DNA of 64,000 nt from Prorocentrum cordatum (GCA_963575745.1 CAUYUJ010011270.1:299539-363538), one strand, 5' to 3'. Numbered from the stretch's first letter, positions 19,751 through 30,575 are shown. The notes: generated by a model not told the origin, from the sequence alone. Numbers and translations: made by a program.

Positions 19751-20899
19751 TCACTTCCCTCCACCGCCCTTCGCGGGCGCTGAGGTCTTCGAGGCGTGGC
19801 CCAACTCCTCCGAGTAAAGCCCATGCTGATTCATGGTGATCGCCTCCGTCTTCTGCTCCTCGGCCGCCCACTTCGCGAAGTCCCCGATCAGCGCGCCACC
19901 GCCGGTGGACAGGTTGCTGTAGACCATGACGGTGGTGCCCCTGAAGTCCGGGGCCTTCGCGTTCCTCGCGACTGCAGCGTGGGTCTGCAACGCGAGACGG
20001 CAAGCCGCCTCGGCAGCGGCACTCTGCAGCCCGTTGATCTGGTCGTAAGAGATGAGGTGGTGCAATACCATGAGCAGGTCGCGGCGCCCGTGGGACACGG
20101 GATGCTCGGGCGAGAGGCCAGAGCTCGTCAGATAGAAGTCGTGGTAGGAGCCAACGTCGTGGCCCGAGCCGCGGATCGCTCGAAAGAGCTCCTCGGACGC
20201 CGAGGGCCCGCGGAAGGGCCAATCGTCTGGGACCTTCGGCTTGAAGGGGATCATGACGGCCATCGCGCCCCGCAGCAGCTGGACGCGGGCGCCGGAGGCG
20301 TCCCGCTCGAGCGGGAGGATGCGCGGATCCCGGCCTAGGCCACTCCTCTTCTCGTTGAGCCAGGCGGCCAGGTCCACCCGGGTGACTCGCTCGATGAACT
20401 TCCAAGTCCGACCTCCGTCGCCGTCGGGGACCTCCACCATGGCCTTCGCGCCCCTGGGCTGGCACGTGGCGGGGTTCACGAGCAGCGCGTCCTCGACCTC
20501 CTGACCGAACTCCTCGCCCGCAGTGTCGGCGTAGTACCACTTGGCCTCGGCTCCTCCAGCCGCGACCGCTGCCACTCCACCGAGCACCGCCGCGAGTTGT
20601 CGAGCTCCACGGTGCCAGCTGGCCAACGTCTCCTCCGAGACGTCACCGAAGTGGTAGCGGTTGTTCCTCATGCGGGGCGGCGCTGGCGCGCCTCGAGGGA
20701 TTGGTAACGCCCGGCACTGAGCCAAATCCAGGACCTGGATATCCCCGTCCGGCGTGGCAGCCACCCATCCCCCCTGGTCGTTCAGCTTCTCGAGAAGGAT
20801 ACGCGTGCGCCAATTCACAGTCGGATCGTCCGGGTAGAACACCGCGATCTGGGGCTCCACGACGTCCAAACCACGACAGTCCGCGGCCGCGGCCGCCAT
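19751..20899 (-). CDS. Gag-like ORF of the YR retrotransposon
   Basis: About 382 residues starting at ATG 20,897-20,899, which overlaps the TGA of the preceding ORF (TGATG). The N-terminal half has VEPQIAVFYPDD and WRTRILLEKLNDQGGWVAATP. The C-terminal half has YHDFYLTSSGLSPEHPVSHG, RRDLLMVLHHLISYDQINGL and CRLALQTHAAVARN. I know no enzymatic motif in it. By position (first long ORF, before RT) it is the structural/nucleocapsid-like protein, but there is no CCHC knuckle. It is intact in this copy, with high GC and strong third-position bias like the RT ORF. Confidence 0.6.
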   Translation of the reverse strand: MAAAAADCRGLDVVEPQIAVFYPDDPTVNWRTRILLEKLNDQGGWVAATPDGDIQVLDLAQCRALPIPRGAPAPPRMRNNRYHFGDVSEETLASWHRGARQLAAVLGGVAAVAAGGAEAKWYYADTAGEEFGQEVEDALLVNPATCQPRGAKAMVEVPDGDGGRTWKFIERVTRVDLAAWLNEKRSGLGRDPRILPLERDASGARVQLLRGAMAVMIPFKPKVPDDWPFRGPSASEELFRAIRGSGHDVGSYHDFYLTSSGLSPEHPVSHGRRDLLMVLHHLISYDQINGLQSAAAEAACRLALQTHAAVARNAKAPDFRGTTVMVYSNLSTGGGALIGDFAKWAAEEQKTEAITMNQHGLYSEELGHASKTSAPAKGGGGK

Positions 20900-21414
20900 C
20901 ACTCAGCAGCAGGAAGAGCCCGAGGACTGACACGACGAGGCTTCCACACCGCCGAGCTGGCCGAGGACGGAATAGTGGGCGCCCCGCTTCCCCCACGGCT
21001 GCCGGAGCCAAGCCCGGCCTGCAAGTAGTCCTCGCGGTCGAAGTGATCGTGCGACGGGGCCGACCGCCGCGTCGCTCTGCGCCTGCAGGCACAGCCCAAG
21101 CGCGCCCTGCCGAGCCCAAGCCCGGCCAGCAAGGCGACCAACCGATCCAGCCACGCCCAGCCGAACTGGCCGATCCGGAATGCGTCGTCGGAGAGCTCGC
21201 ACCTGCAGGGCGCGCGCTCCGGGCAGTCGAGCTCGCGCCCGACGTCGGAGCCCGCCTTCGGCTCGAAGGGCGCTACCGGCAGCTGCCAGTCGCGCCAGCC
21301 GGGCCACTCCAGGCCCTCGAAGAGGTGTGACCACCGCCCTGCGCCGGCCGCCGCCGCTGCGAGGACGATGGGCCCAGCGCCGAGGGGGGCGCGCGGGGGC
21401 GCTGGCTCTGCCAT
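20899..21414 (-). CDS. Leading small ORF (171 aa) of the YR retrotransposon
   Basis: The ATG at 21,414 begins [14 protein letters not shown] only 16 bases inside repeat A1. The protein has an Ala/Gly-rich N-terminus, an acidic middle with [19 protein letters not shown], then a hydrophobic segment [18 protein letters not shown] followed by [15 protein letters not shown], which could be membrane-associated with a basic tail. It ends with TGA overlapping the ATG of the next ORF, suggesting termination-reinitiation. No known family; coding status rests on the start, the uninterrupted frame and the overlap. Confidence 0.5.
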   Translation of the reverse strand: MAEPAPPRAPLGAGPIVLAAAAAGAGRWSHLFEGLEWPGWRDWQLPVAPFEPKAGSDVGRELDCPERAPCRCELSDDAFRIGQFGWAWLDRLVALLAGLGLGRARLGCACRRRATRRSAPSHDHFDREDYLQAGLGSGSRGGSGAPTIPSSASSAVWKPRRVSPRALPAAE

Positions 21415-21429
21415 GCAATGGCTCGAACC

Positions 21430-21476
21430 AGAGCGAGCTGCGGTCCGATGAAAATAATGATAAAGGTCCAGACCGA
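21430..21476 (-). repeat. Split direct repeat A1 (5-prime terminus)
   Basis: Identical over 47 bases to A2. The outer side changes directly to (TA)n, which marks the element boundary. Confidence 0.9.
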
Positions 21477-21523
21477 ATATATATATATATATATACACAT
21501 ACATATACAAATACAAATACAAA

Positions 21524-21556
<33 letters not shown>

Positions 21557-21832
21557 ATACATATATACATATATGTATGTATATATGTATATATGTGTAT
21601 ATATATTCCTTTTCCCTATCAAATGATAAGGGACCCCCCCCCCCAGATGGGCGTCACCTAATTCGCCACCCCCCCGGACGGGCTAAAGACAACCCCGAGA
21701 ATGCCTTAAATTACCGCCAAGCTGGTCCAACCGGCCCCAGAAGCCTTCCAAGACGCCCACAGATCGCTCTAAGATGCCCCAGTTCGTCACAAGACGGCCC
21801 AAGAGGCCTCCAAGACGCCCCGCACGGCCTCT
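21477..21832. repeat. TATACATA microsatellite and short reversed phased segment
   Basis: (TA)n, (AAATAC)n and (ATATAC)n to about 21,608, then poly-C-containing sequence and about 110 bases of CCAAGACGCCC-type phased DNA on the reverse orientation. Confidence 0.8.
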
Positions 21833-22245
21833 GCGCCCCGGGACATGCTCTTTCCTTACGAAAACCCACACCCACGACAGCCCTTCGACGCCGGCGTGCC
21901 CTGAGGGCGCCAGACGCCCCCCATCCCGGCCCGAAAAAAAAACAAGCAGCCGTCACCGTGAACCAAAAATTGGTTCGGCCCGCGGGGTGGCTCCGCGCCC
22001 CGGGACATGCTCTTTCCTCATGAAAACCCACACCCACGACAGCCCCTCGACGCCGGCGTGCCCTGAGGGCGCCAGACGCCCCCCATCCGGGTCCGAAAAA
22101 GATCGAGCAGCCGTCAACGTGAACCAAAAATTGGTTCGGCCCGTGGGGTGGCCCCGCGCCCTGGGACATGCTCTTTCCTTGCGAAAGCCCACGCTCACGA
22201 CAGCCCCTCGACGCCGGCGTGCCCGGAGGGCGCCAGACGCCCCCT
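21833..22245 (+). repeat. 162-bp dispersed repeat family, array 2
   Basis: Units start near 21,833, 21,995 and 22,156 (spacing 161-162; the third is partial). Each full unit ends with AACCAAAAATTGGTTCGGCC. Same family and orientation as 2,691-3,130. Confidence 0.9.
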
Positions 22246-22497
22246 GTGAAATGAACCCGTGTAATACCCTCATATATACTCCTTACTCTCATGTCTCCTG
22301 GCCGTTTGGGCTCAGGTATTGGCATCGGTCAGACTGTTGATCGCACAGGAGGAAAAGATCCCCATCGTTTCCCTCCTTTCCCCTACCTACGGATCGAAGG
22401 GTTTTGTACCTTTGTACTCCAACCCCATGCACAGGTTATCAGCCCTTAAGGCTCACCATTCACCGAACCCTGCGTCGCGATCTCGCTCGCAGCCCCG
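22246..22497 (+). other. Leader before the copia-type gag
   Basis: Non-repetitive and less GC-rich than its surroundings, with CTCATATATACTCC and a GGTTATCAGCCC segment about 60 bases before the gag ATG. The position fits an LTR/primer-binding-site region, but no second LTR was found to compare. Confidence 0.3.
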
Positions 22498-24600
22498 ATG
22501 GAGCCCAGACGGCGCATGCGCCGTAAGGGATCCTTCGAGGCTTCGCGTCCGAGCTCTCCGACGGCGCGACGGATCGGTGATGAGTTGGAGAGCCTTGGAG
22601 GTGACCGTGTGGCTGTCCCCGATACCCCCCCCAGCTCCGACGGACCCGAGGCGCGACTAGCTGCTGAACTTCGCCGCCACGCCGCCCACGGGGGGACAGG
22701 AGAAGGAGCAGGAGCAGGCATTGGAGGATTTCACACGCCTACTTTCGACACTCCATCTCCTCTTCCTACGTCGGGGGCAATCCCTACTGCGTCGGGCGCA
22801 AGCCCCACTGGCCCCGATAATCCAGGGCGCTTCCGCGCTAACCGCCGTTGGAACAACAGCGCTGGCCCAGCCAGTCCTGCGACTGGTCCAGTGTCGGCGC
22901 ACGTAGCCGCCTTCGAGGAGCTCGGTAGACCAGTGGCGGCACAGCCGCAGACGCAGCATCCCAAGGTTTCATCATCCCGTCAGACAACACACACACACAC
23001 ACACACGGCCATAGCCGCAGCTCGTCCATGAACACCCGTCGCGAGGCCACAGGCCCCATACGACGAGACTAGGTCGAGCCCGCGTGCGGCCTCCTAGAGG
23101 CCACGCACTTCTCGCGAGAGGTGCACCAGGGAGCAGACGCTCCTCACCTCTTACTCTCAGACGACCTGCAGGCGGCCACGCCCGCTGCAGGTGAACTTGC
23201 TGAGCTGCGAGACCAGGTTGAAACCTTCGTGTCCAGGCAGTACTCCGGACTGGTGCAGAGCGTTCAGACGAGCGCTGCCAACGCTGCTGCCCTACGCAAA
23301 GATTTCGACGGCGCCTTTGCGATCATAGATTCCAGGATCGCTGAAGATCGTCGTATCTTAGGAGAGCTGCAGTTTCAGGTTGACCGTGAGATGTCATACT
23401 CAGGTGACCGGTCTGCGACGGTCGAGCACCTGCGCAACTACCTTGTGCAGATGGAGCAACAGCTTGTGGTCGTCCGCGACACAGGCGTTTCAGCGGTCAG
23501 GATCCTACACGATGAGATCCACGACCAGCTCCGAAACCGACCGCCTCCATCCGAGGCACACGACCTCGGCGACGTCCAGTCCCAAATCAATGATCTTCGA
23601 TCAAACATGGACCACACGGCGACGCTTCGCGCTGAAGCAAGTACCAAGTCGTCGACCCTGCTCGGCATGTTGCAAAATACTGAGAGAGTCATCGCTCAAC
23701 GGCTTGATGCGACCGACGCTGTCGTGCAGCGGATCTCTGTGATCGAGCAGCGTTTACCTGGTGTACAGGACGCCCTGGCAGAGTTGCGTGTCGGACGAGC
23801 CCAGACTGGCCAGCTGGGATCTCCTCCTACGGTTTACGATTTCGCCCACTTCACTGACAGGTTGCAGGAAGTTAAGACGGCGGCGGACCACACGCAGTCT
23901 GAGCTCTCCCAGGCCCTTCGGGACAGAGATGCTGAAAAAGTACGTGTTGAGGAGTGTCTCTCACACGTCTGGAAAGTGAAATGGAGGCACAAAACGCCCG
24001 TCTCCGAGCCTACGAGCAACGCCTTGATCGGTATTCCCAACGCTCTCGGGGCACCGACGATTATGTACGCCAAAAGGTGGACCAAATACAAGAGGACATG
24101 ACGAATTGGACGAATTTATTGATTGACCACACCAACGACACTACACTTCACCTTCAGCCTTCGCCAGGCCTCTCCAGGCCGACGGCAGCGTCCGCTGAAG
24201 CACCACACGCTTATGCAGGACAACAAAGGCGTACGTCACCAGGAGCAGCCTCCGCGGCAGCTTCCGCACAGACACGCCACGTGTCCCCCGTGCGCACAGA
24301 ACCGACTACCGACGGTGTACCGATACCCTCACAACCACTATCTGCGGTTTCGGTCAATACTACTACTCCGATCAAGGAGTCAGACACCGTACGAGTCCCT
24401 GCCTTACCTAAAATCACACAGCTGCTCGAGTGGCAGCAAAAGGTAGGGAAGAATTTTGGGGCAGCTTCAGGGCGCCCCTCCAAAGCATACGCCTTCCTAT
24501 GCGTGGCTGAACAGCCCGAGTGTACCTTTGAAGATTTACAAGACAGCGGTGACTTTGAGAGCATCGATTGCAAACTCGCCACTGCTCTCAGCGACATCTT
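22498..24600 (+). pseudogene. Copia-type gag, broken
   Basis: Three plus-strand frames together read as one structural protein. Part 1 (ATG 22,498 to about 22,980) is Pro/Ser/Arg-rich; a (CA)n run at 22,984-23,008 throws it out of frame. Part 2 (about 23,073-23,960) is a long coiled coil, for example LAELRDQVETFVSRQYSGL and LRDRDAEKVRVEECLS, with a stop at 23,070 between. Part 3 continues the coiled coil in another frame (ESEMEAQNARLRAYEQRLDR) and ends with PKITQLLEWQQKVGKNFG and AASGRPSKAYAFLCVAE, the kind of C-terminal segment seen in protist copia gags. At 24,600 it runs into a TATACATA microsatellite and is lost. No zinc knuckle or pol follows. Copia assignment is by resemblance only. Confidence 0.55.
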
Positions 24601-25290
24601 GTATGTATATATATACATATGTATACATATATATGGACAGCCCCCCAAGCACCCACTCTTCGCAGCATTCGCGGAGGGTAATGCTTGCTGCTCAGGCTCA
24701 GCCCGGGAACGGGGGCCGCACGCTTCAGGCGTTCCATCGCACCCGCCCCGGTCGGGCTGCAGCCGCCGTGACGTCGCCGCCGCCGCCAGCGGTCGTGCCG
24801 CTGCGGGCGTCCCGTCTATCGTCTGTCGTGTCGTCGTCGCCGTCGCCGTCTCGGCCGCCGTCGTCGCCGTCGCCGCCGGTGTATGCTTGTCCTTCTCTGC
24901 CTGGACCTCGTGCCCCTTTTTGGGCGCGCGCGAGGCCAGCTTAAAATCTTCGAATCTTAGAATATCTTCCTCCTCCTCCTCCTCCTCATGATCTTCCCCG
25001 CCATCCTCCCCCAAGTGTTCCCCGAAGGGTCTTCCCAACGATTGAGGGAACACATGGTCCGATAGCTTGGCAGAGCTCTTGCCACAACGCTCGGCCATAA
25101 TACAAACAGGGGTGATTCGCCGTAGGCGTCTTCGATAACGCCAACGCCTCAATATGCGCTGACGATTCCTATCCGCCCCCGCATGATGCTCCCAGATGCG
25201 CCAAGGCATCGCCGAGACGCACCGACGCGACTCTGATATATCCCATTGTGATACACAGGGGGATGGCAGGGGGCGAGGCCCTTACGGTTA
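24600..25290. other. Microsatellite break and low-complexity DNA
   Basis: TATACATATG repeats (24,602-24,645), then GTCGTCGCCGTC-rich DNA (24,770-24,890), (CTC)n near 24,970-24,985 and unassigned sequence. No protein family is recognisable on either strand. Confidence 0.6.
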
Positions 25291-26880
25291 AGTGCATAGA
25301 GAGAGGGAGAGAGAGAGAGAGGGACAGGAGGGAAAGAGAGAGAGAGGGGGGTCTTGTAGCAGAAATAAGTCTGCCCCCCCCAAGGAAGAGTGCAGATAAT
25401 TTTGGACCACAGGGCCCGTCGCCCGCCGCCACATCGCTCCGCATCTCCTACAGCGAAGAATCCGCGGCGCGGCGGGCCACCGAATTCTTTCACGGGAAAG
25501 AGCTGTAGGCTGTGGGGCTCCAGGTGTCCAAATTGGACTCGCTCGACCCGTCCGCTAGAACGCCGACGAGGAACGTGGTCTACTATGCCAGACCTATCTG
25601 GCCTTCTGGCTGCGCCCGCACCCGTCTCATCCTCACGTGCCTGCGCCGCACTGGCGCCACCGCATAGGCGCCCCCGCTGGGCACCGCCACCGAAGCATGG
25701 GAGCGAGTGGGCGGAGCAGAGCATCAGAGCGGCACGGGAGGGGGAAGAGGACAAACAACCAAACATAATGTATCTCCTCTGTCATCCTCTGTAGCCTCAT
25801 CCTCCCTCGCCTACGGGTGACCTCCCGTATTCCTAGTGGGCAGGCAGCAACTTCTACGACTAAGTACTTTTCAGTTGTCTGCCCTTAATGAGGCAGAGCG
25901 CCGCAATGGGAGGGAAGGGGAGCGTTTCGATCGAGCACTAATGCCCGCATCCTTGAAGGCCTTGGAGGAGAGACAAAAATCAAGGAGGCTCCCGTCAAAC
26001 ACGACCAGGAGGAGGAGGAGGAGGAGGAGGAGGAATGATATATTTGAGGAGGAAGAGGCCTCAGGATTCCACGGTAGGCCCTGAGAAACTCAGGATTCTA
26101 AAGGAAAGCACTACTCCACTCCTCTGTCCTTGAATTCTCAGTCCTTGCAGCCCCGAATACTCGAACCTCGATCCTTGTATCCTCGCAACCTGGAGTACTC
26201 GAACGACGATCCTGTATCATCGACCCCCCCCCTCCTCATCCTCCTCCCTCCTGCCCGTCTTCCCTCCTGCTCTTCCTCCCTCCTGCTATTCTTCCTCATC
26301 CTCGATCCTCGATCCTACCCTGGGGGGGCAGCCGCCTCAGCATCAGCAGGTTGCCCTGCGACCACAGGGGTGCAGCGGCGGCGGAGGCCTCTGCGCGGCC
26401 TTCCTCCTTCTCCGTCGTCGATCGTCGGCAACCTCTTCGACCCTCGCCGCCGATCGGCGATCGTCGTCGTCGTCGGCGTCGTCGTCGTCGATCGGAGTTC
26501 GAAGATCAAGACTCGGGAATCCAAATGTTTAGACGGGTTTGGGCTCTGGGAATGGAATCTCTGGGCGTTCTGAAGAGCTCGTGGAGACCTCCTGAGACAT
26601 CGGAGGGCCTCCAGGGACCTCCAGAAGTCTCGGGCTCGTCATCACCGTCGATCCTCGATCTTCGAATCCGATCGGCATTGGCGATCGTCGATGATCAACG
26701 TCGCCGCTGCCGTAGCCGCCGTCGCCTCCGCCGTCGTCGTCACCGCCGCCAGAATCGGTCCATGGACCCCTCGGGCGCTTCATCCTGACCAGTCTGTCGA
26801 ACTCTGTCCGGCTGTGACAGCGGCAAACTCCAGAAATACATTATCCCGGCAAAGCAACCTAACAGCGATGTGTATAAGCA
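25290..26880. other. Purine tract and unassigned sequence
   Basis: GAGA tract (25,298-25,350), about 480 bases of non-repetitive DNA whose short frames match nothing I know, (GGA)n at 26,007-26,035, CTCGAACCTCGATCC-type iterations (26,140-26,230), CCTCCT tracts and GTCGTCGTC (26,400-26,500; 26,690-26,750). No gene can be supported. Confidence 0.6.
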
Positions 26881-27340
26881 TGTCTGTCAGCCTCAGCCTG
26901 CCTCAGCCTCAGCGTCAGCCTGCCTCGGCCTCAGCCTGCATCAGCCTCAGCCTCAGCCTGCCTCAGCCGCAGCTTGCTTCAGCCTCAGCCACAGCCTCAG
27001 CCTCAGCCTGCCTCAGCTTCAGCCTCAGCCTCAGCCTGCTTCGGCTTGCCTCAGCCTCAGCCTCAGCCTCGGCCTCAGCGTCAGCCTCAGCCTCGGCCTC
27101 AGCGTCAGCCCTTCAGCCTCAGCCTGCATCAGCCTTAGCCTCAGCCTCAGCCTGCCTCAGCCTCAGTCTCAGCCTGCCTCAGCCTCAGCCTGCCTCAGCC
27201 TCAGCCTCAGCCTGCCTCGGCCTCAGCCTGCGTCAGCCTCAGCCTCAGCCTGCCTCAGCCTCAGCCTGCCTCAGCCTCAGCCTCAGCCTCAGCCTCAGCC
27301 TCAGCCTCAGCCTCAGCCTCAGCCTCGGCGTGCCTCAGCC
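26881..27340. repeat. (CAGCCT)n imperfect hexanucleotide array
   Basis: About 75 copies of CAGCCT with CTGCCT and CGGCCT variants. The long Ala/Ser/Gln/Pro open frames are artefacts. The same array recurs at 31,501-32,140. Confidence 0.95.
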
Positions 27341-27865
27341 TCAACACGAAGAACACGAAGTGGCCTACAGTTGGCTCCGGGCAGTCAAAATGCGGCCTGG
27401 GAATGGTGTTCTGGAAACCCGAAGAACACGAAGTGGCTTACAATTGGCTCCGGGCATTCAAAATGTGGCCTGGGAATTGTGTTCTGGGAACACGAAGAAC
27501 ACGAAGTGGCCTACAGTTGGCTCCGGGCATTAACAAAGTGGCCTTGGAATTGTGTTCTGGGAACACGAAGATCACGAAGTGGCCTACAGTTGGCTCCGGG
27601 CATTCAAAATGTGGCCTGGGAATTGTGTTCTGGGAACACGAAGAACACGAAGTGGCCTACAGTCAGTTGGCTCCGGGCATTCAAAATGTGGCCTGGGAAT
27701 GGTGTTCTGGGAACACGAAGAACACGAAGTGGCCTACAGTTGGCTCCGGGCATTCAAAATGTGGCCTGGGAATGGTGTTCTGGGAACACGAAGAACACGA
27801 AGTGGCCTACAGTTGGCTCCGGGAATTCAACATGTGGCCTGGGAATGGTGTTCTGGGAATGGATT
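27341..27865. repeat. 73-bp tandem satellite, array 1
   Basis: About seven units spaced 73 bases apart (for example GTTCTGGG at 27,481, 27,554 and 27,627), containing AACACGAAGTGGCCTACAG and GGCTCCGGGCATTCAAAATG. One unit has a 4-base insertion. Confidence 0.9.
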
Positions 27866-28030
27866 CCTAAGGATTCCTGAAAATGCTGAAGGATTCCTAA
27901 GGATTCCTGGGGCTGGCGGATCTGTCCGGTTCCTTGTCCGGCTTCCGCCCAGACCCCCCTGGGGCGTCAAGATGCTCTCTTTTGACACCACTAGAAACCT
28001 ATCAGCAAAAGCTGTTAGGTAACAAAAACC
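27866..28030. repeat. Shared flank after the 73-bp satellite, copy 1
   Basis: Two GGATTCCTAAGGATTCCT iterations, then CGCCCAGACCCCCCTG, GATGCTCTCTTTTGA, ACTAGAAACCTATCAGCA and GCTGTTAGGTAA. It aligns with 32,525-32,605 after the second 73-bp array. Confidence 0.75.
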
Positions 28031-29056
28031 TTCGCAACGAAGACGCGGTCGCCGTCGCCGTCGTCGTCGTCAATCGCTTGGCTTTCGGGTCATAATTCTG
28101 TCATCCAACGGCCTTTCGGGACGACTCGGTCACCCCCAGAACGCTCTCGGAGAGGCGCAGCTGCTTGAAAGCATCCCAGACCTAGCAAGCCTCCTGGAAC
28201 CAACGAAAGTGTCCGACAACCTCGAACCTCGAGCCCGATCGTCGTCGTTGTCGTCGCCGTCATTGAAGATCGTCCATCGCGGGTTCGGCGGCCTGCGGGG
28301 GGTGCAGGACGATGTCACCCAGGGCGGTGGCGGCGCACAGCAGGCTACACAGCCACGTCGCCGTCCTGATAGACTGGCGCGTCTGGTTCGGCTTCCTGCC
28401 GCGCATCGTCATCGAAGTCATCGTCATCATCATCGTCGTCGTCGTTATAGTCATCCTCATCGTCATCCTCATCGTCGTCGCTCTCGTCTTCTTCGTCGTC
28501 GTCGTCCTCCTCCTCCTCCTCCTCCTCATTTTCCTCCTCCTCTTCCTCCTCCTCCTTCTCAAAATCCTTCTTGTCGTCCCACTCCTCCTCCTCCTCGTCC
28601 TCCTCCTGCTGCTCCTCCTCCTCCTCGTCCTCAAGCCGTCGTCATCGTTCTCGTGGGCGTCTGGTTCGGCTACCTGGCCCGCGGCAGGAGGGAGGAGGAT
28701 AGGAGGAGGAGAAGGGATGAGAAAGGAGGAGAAGGTGCACTGCCCACTGAAGGAAAAGGGAGGAGGGGGAGTGGAAGGGGAAGGGGAAAGAGGAGGGGGA
28801 GGAAGAAGAGGAGGAGGAGGAGGAGGAGGGATGGAGGGAGGGAGGGATGGAGGGAGGACAAAGGGACAACAGAAGGAACGGAGGGCCTGGAACCTCCGTC
28901 GGAAATCGACTACACACGAGCCAGGAGGAACGAGGAGGAACAGGGAGAGGGAGCAGGAGAGGAGGCGCAGGAAGGAGGAGGAGGAGGAGGAGGAGGAGGA
29001 GGACGAGGAGACAACAAAGAGGCAGGAGCGAGGGAGGGAGGGAAGTGAGGAGGAAT
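28031..29056. repeat. Low-complexity GTC, TCC and GGA tracts
   Basis: (GTC)n-like DNA (28,040-28,070 and 28,230-28,260), (CATCGT/CTC)n (28,395-28,640) and a long GGAGGA purine tract (28,680-29,045). Unique islands of 100-150 bases between them carry nothing recognised. Confidence 0.7.
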
Positions 29057-29904
29057 CCGCCGACCCTGTCGGCGTGTGGAAGATGCTGTTCCGCGCCAGT
29101 CACAGCGAAATTGAGCAACGTTGTAGTTGAATCGAAGGGAAGCCCCTTCCCTTTGATCCCTTCCCCGCGGGGGGGGGGTCCCGGGGGGGGGCCCGGCGGG
29201 GGTGCCAGGGGGGGTCCCGGGGCAGATGCGACTCCCCCCTGGGCGGTTCGGGGGTCCAGAAAACCCCAAGACGCAGCAGAAGTGCCCCAAAATGTCCCCA
29301 AGACGGTCTTCGAGGGCCCCGAATCGCCGAAGTATCGGTCCAAATCGCCAACATAATCTCCAGACGGCTCGAAAAGTTTCCAAATTGCCCCAGAGGGCCT
29401 CCAAGAAGACTTCCAAGACGGCCCCAAGGAGCAAAACACGTAGATTTCCCGAGCGTTTTTGAAAGATTTCAGCACTCTCACCTTGTCAGCTTCCCGACGC
29501 TCCAAAACAGGCCAAAAGGCCTCCAAGACCGCCCCAAGATGGCTCAAGAGGCCTCCGAGAGAGCTCCACAACGACCCAAGAGGGCCCCAAGACCGCCCAA
29601 AAGGCTTCCAAGACAGCCGAGGAGGCCCCCAAGACGGCTCCAAGAGGGAGCCCAGACGGGGGACCCGAACGGACATTTCGATCCCTCGGCCTGAAAAGGT
29701 CAGGGCGACCCCGGAGGCACCTCGGAAGGCCCCCGAGAGGCCCCAAGAGACCCCCAAGACCCAAGGCAGCCCCAAGAGGCGACCACGGGGCTCCCAAGAG
29801 CTTCCCAACAGGCCCCCAAACTACCCCCAAGAGGCCACCGAGAGCGCTCGTCGTGGTCGTCGTCATTCAGGGTCGGCGGCGCCGGCCGTAAGGCCTTCGC
29901 AATA
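29057..29904. mobile_element. Candidate short inverted-terminal-repeat element, copy 2
   Basis: CCGCCGACCCTG (29,057-29,068) and CAGGGTCGGCGG (29,868-29,879) are exact inverted ends, as in copy 1. The AAGGGAAG...CTTCCCTT hairpin and poly-G are conserved near 29,136-29,190. The interior 29,230-29,860 is a reversed phased array (CCCCAAGACGG type). Another left end alone occurs at 52,119-52,129. Confidence 0.4.
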
Positions 29905-30537
29905 CGAAGGAAGAGTGAGGATGAGGAGGAAGGAAGGGAGGGGGGAGGGAGGAGGAGAGAAAGGAAAGGAGGAGGTGGAGGAGGAAGAGGAGGAGAAGGA
30001 GGAGGAAAAACATGAGGAGAACGAGCGAACGAACGACTCTGCAGGGGCGAGCGCGGGGACTGGGCAGACTACCTGCTCTAAAGACTAACTCACCTCTAAG
30101 GGGCGCGGGGTCGAGAAGGTCTTCCCAACCCGCGCGGCAGTAGATGCACTCTAACTCCCACCCACCCACCCCCTGGCGGAGCCGCAAAGCGATCAGGATG
30201 CTTTTCTCTCTCCAGCGCGCAGCGCCAGAGCTCTCATCAGCCGCCCGCGGGGCGGAAGACCGTAAATTGGTCAAGGGCCCTGCGGGGCCCGCAGCGCCAA
30301 ACGGCGGCGGCGGGCAGTGGATCTCCAGAAGGCTCTCTAGAGTTCCTCAAGTACACAGGCCCCAGCCGGGCCTGGTCACATGGCCCCCGGCGGGCCAATG
30401 CAAAAAGAGGCAGCCCTTGGTGGGCTGGCAAAATGATTCACTGCGTGGGGATCCCCATATGTGCATCTCCTTGCTGGCGCTCCCTTGGTGGTGGGACTCG
30501 GTGAGGACGAATCTGGATTTAAGTGTGACTGAGCTGC

Positions 30538-30540
<3 letters not shown>
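29905..30540. other. Purine tract and unassigned sequence
   Basis: GGAGGA-rich to about 30,020, then about 500 non-repetitive bases with CCCACCCACCCACCCC. A frame is open from 30,144 but shows no domain. No gene is supported. Confidence 0.5.

Positions 30541-30575
<35 letters not shown>

Larger units (their letters stand above)
14442..21476 (-). mobile_element. PAT/Kangaroo-type tyrosine-recombinase retrotransposon
   Basis: A retroelement of about 7 kb, read right to left. Terminal repeats follow the A1 - ORFs - B1-A2-B2 plan that defines split-direct-repeat YR retroelements: a 47-bp A repeat is identical at 21,430-21,476 and 14,659-14,705, and a 108-bp B repeat (104 identical) is at 14,721-14,828 and 14,442-14,549. 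In sense order it encodes a 171-residue ORF, a gag-like ORF, reverse transcriptase with RNase H, a cytosine-methyltransferase-like domain and a tyrosine recombinase. There is no DDE integrase, as expected for this order. The RT frame has a stop and an altered active site, and the recombinase start is frameshifted, so this copy is probably not autonomous. Both ends touch TA-rich microsatellites. Confidence 0.85.

Noticed and set aside
22300-22322. Spliced-leader-like GGCCGTTTGGGCTCAGG before the gag
   Set aside because: It resembles the dinoflagellate spliced leader at 13 of 17 positions, but the mismatches, a missing base further 5-prime and the lack of a second copy make chance similarity likely.
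24211-25209. 332-residue minus-strand frame with Ala/Thr runs
   Set aside because: It is antisense to the gag remnant and to GTC-rich DNA, with no family resemblance.
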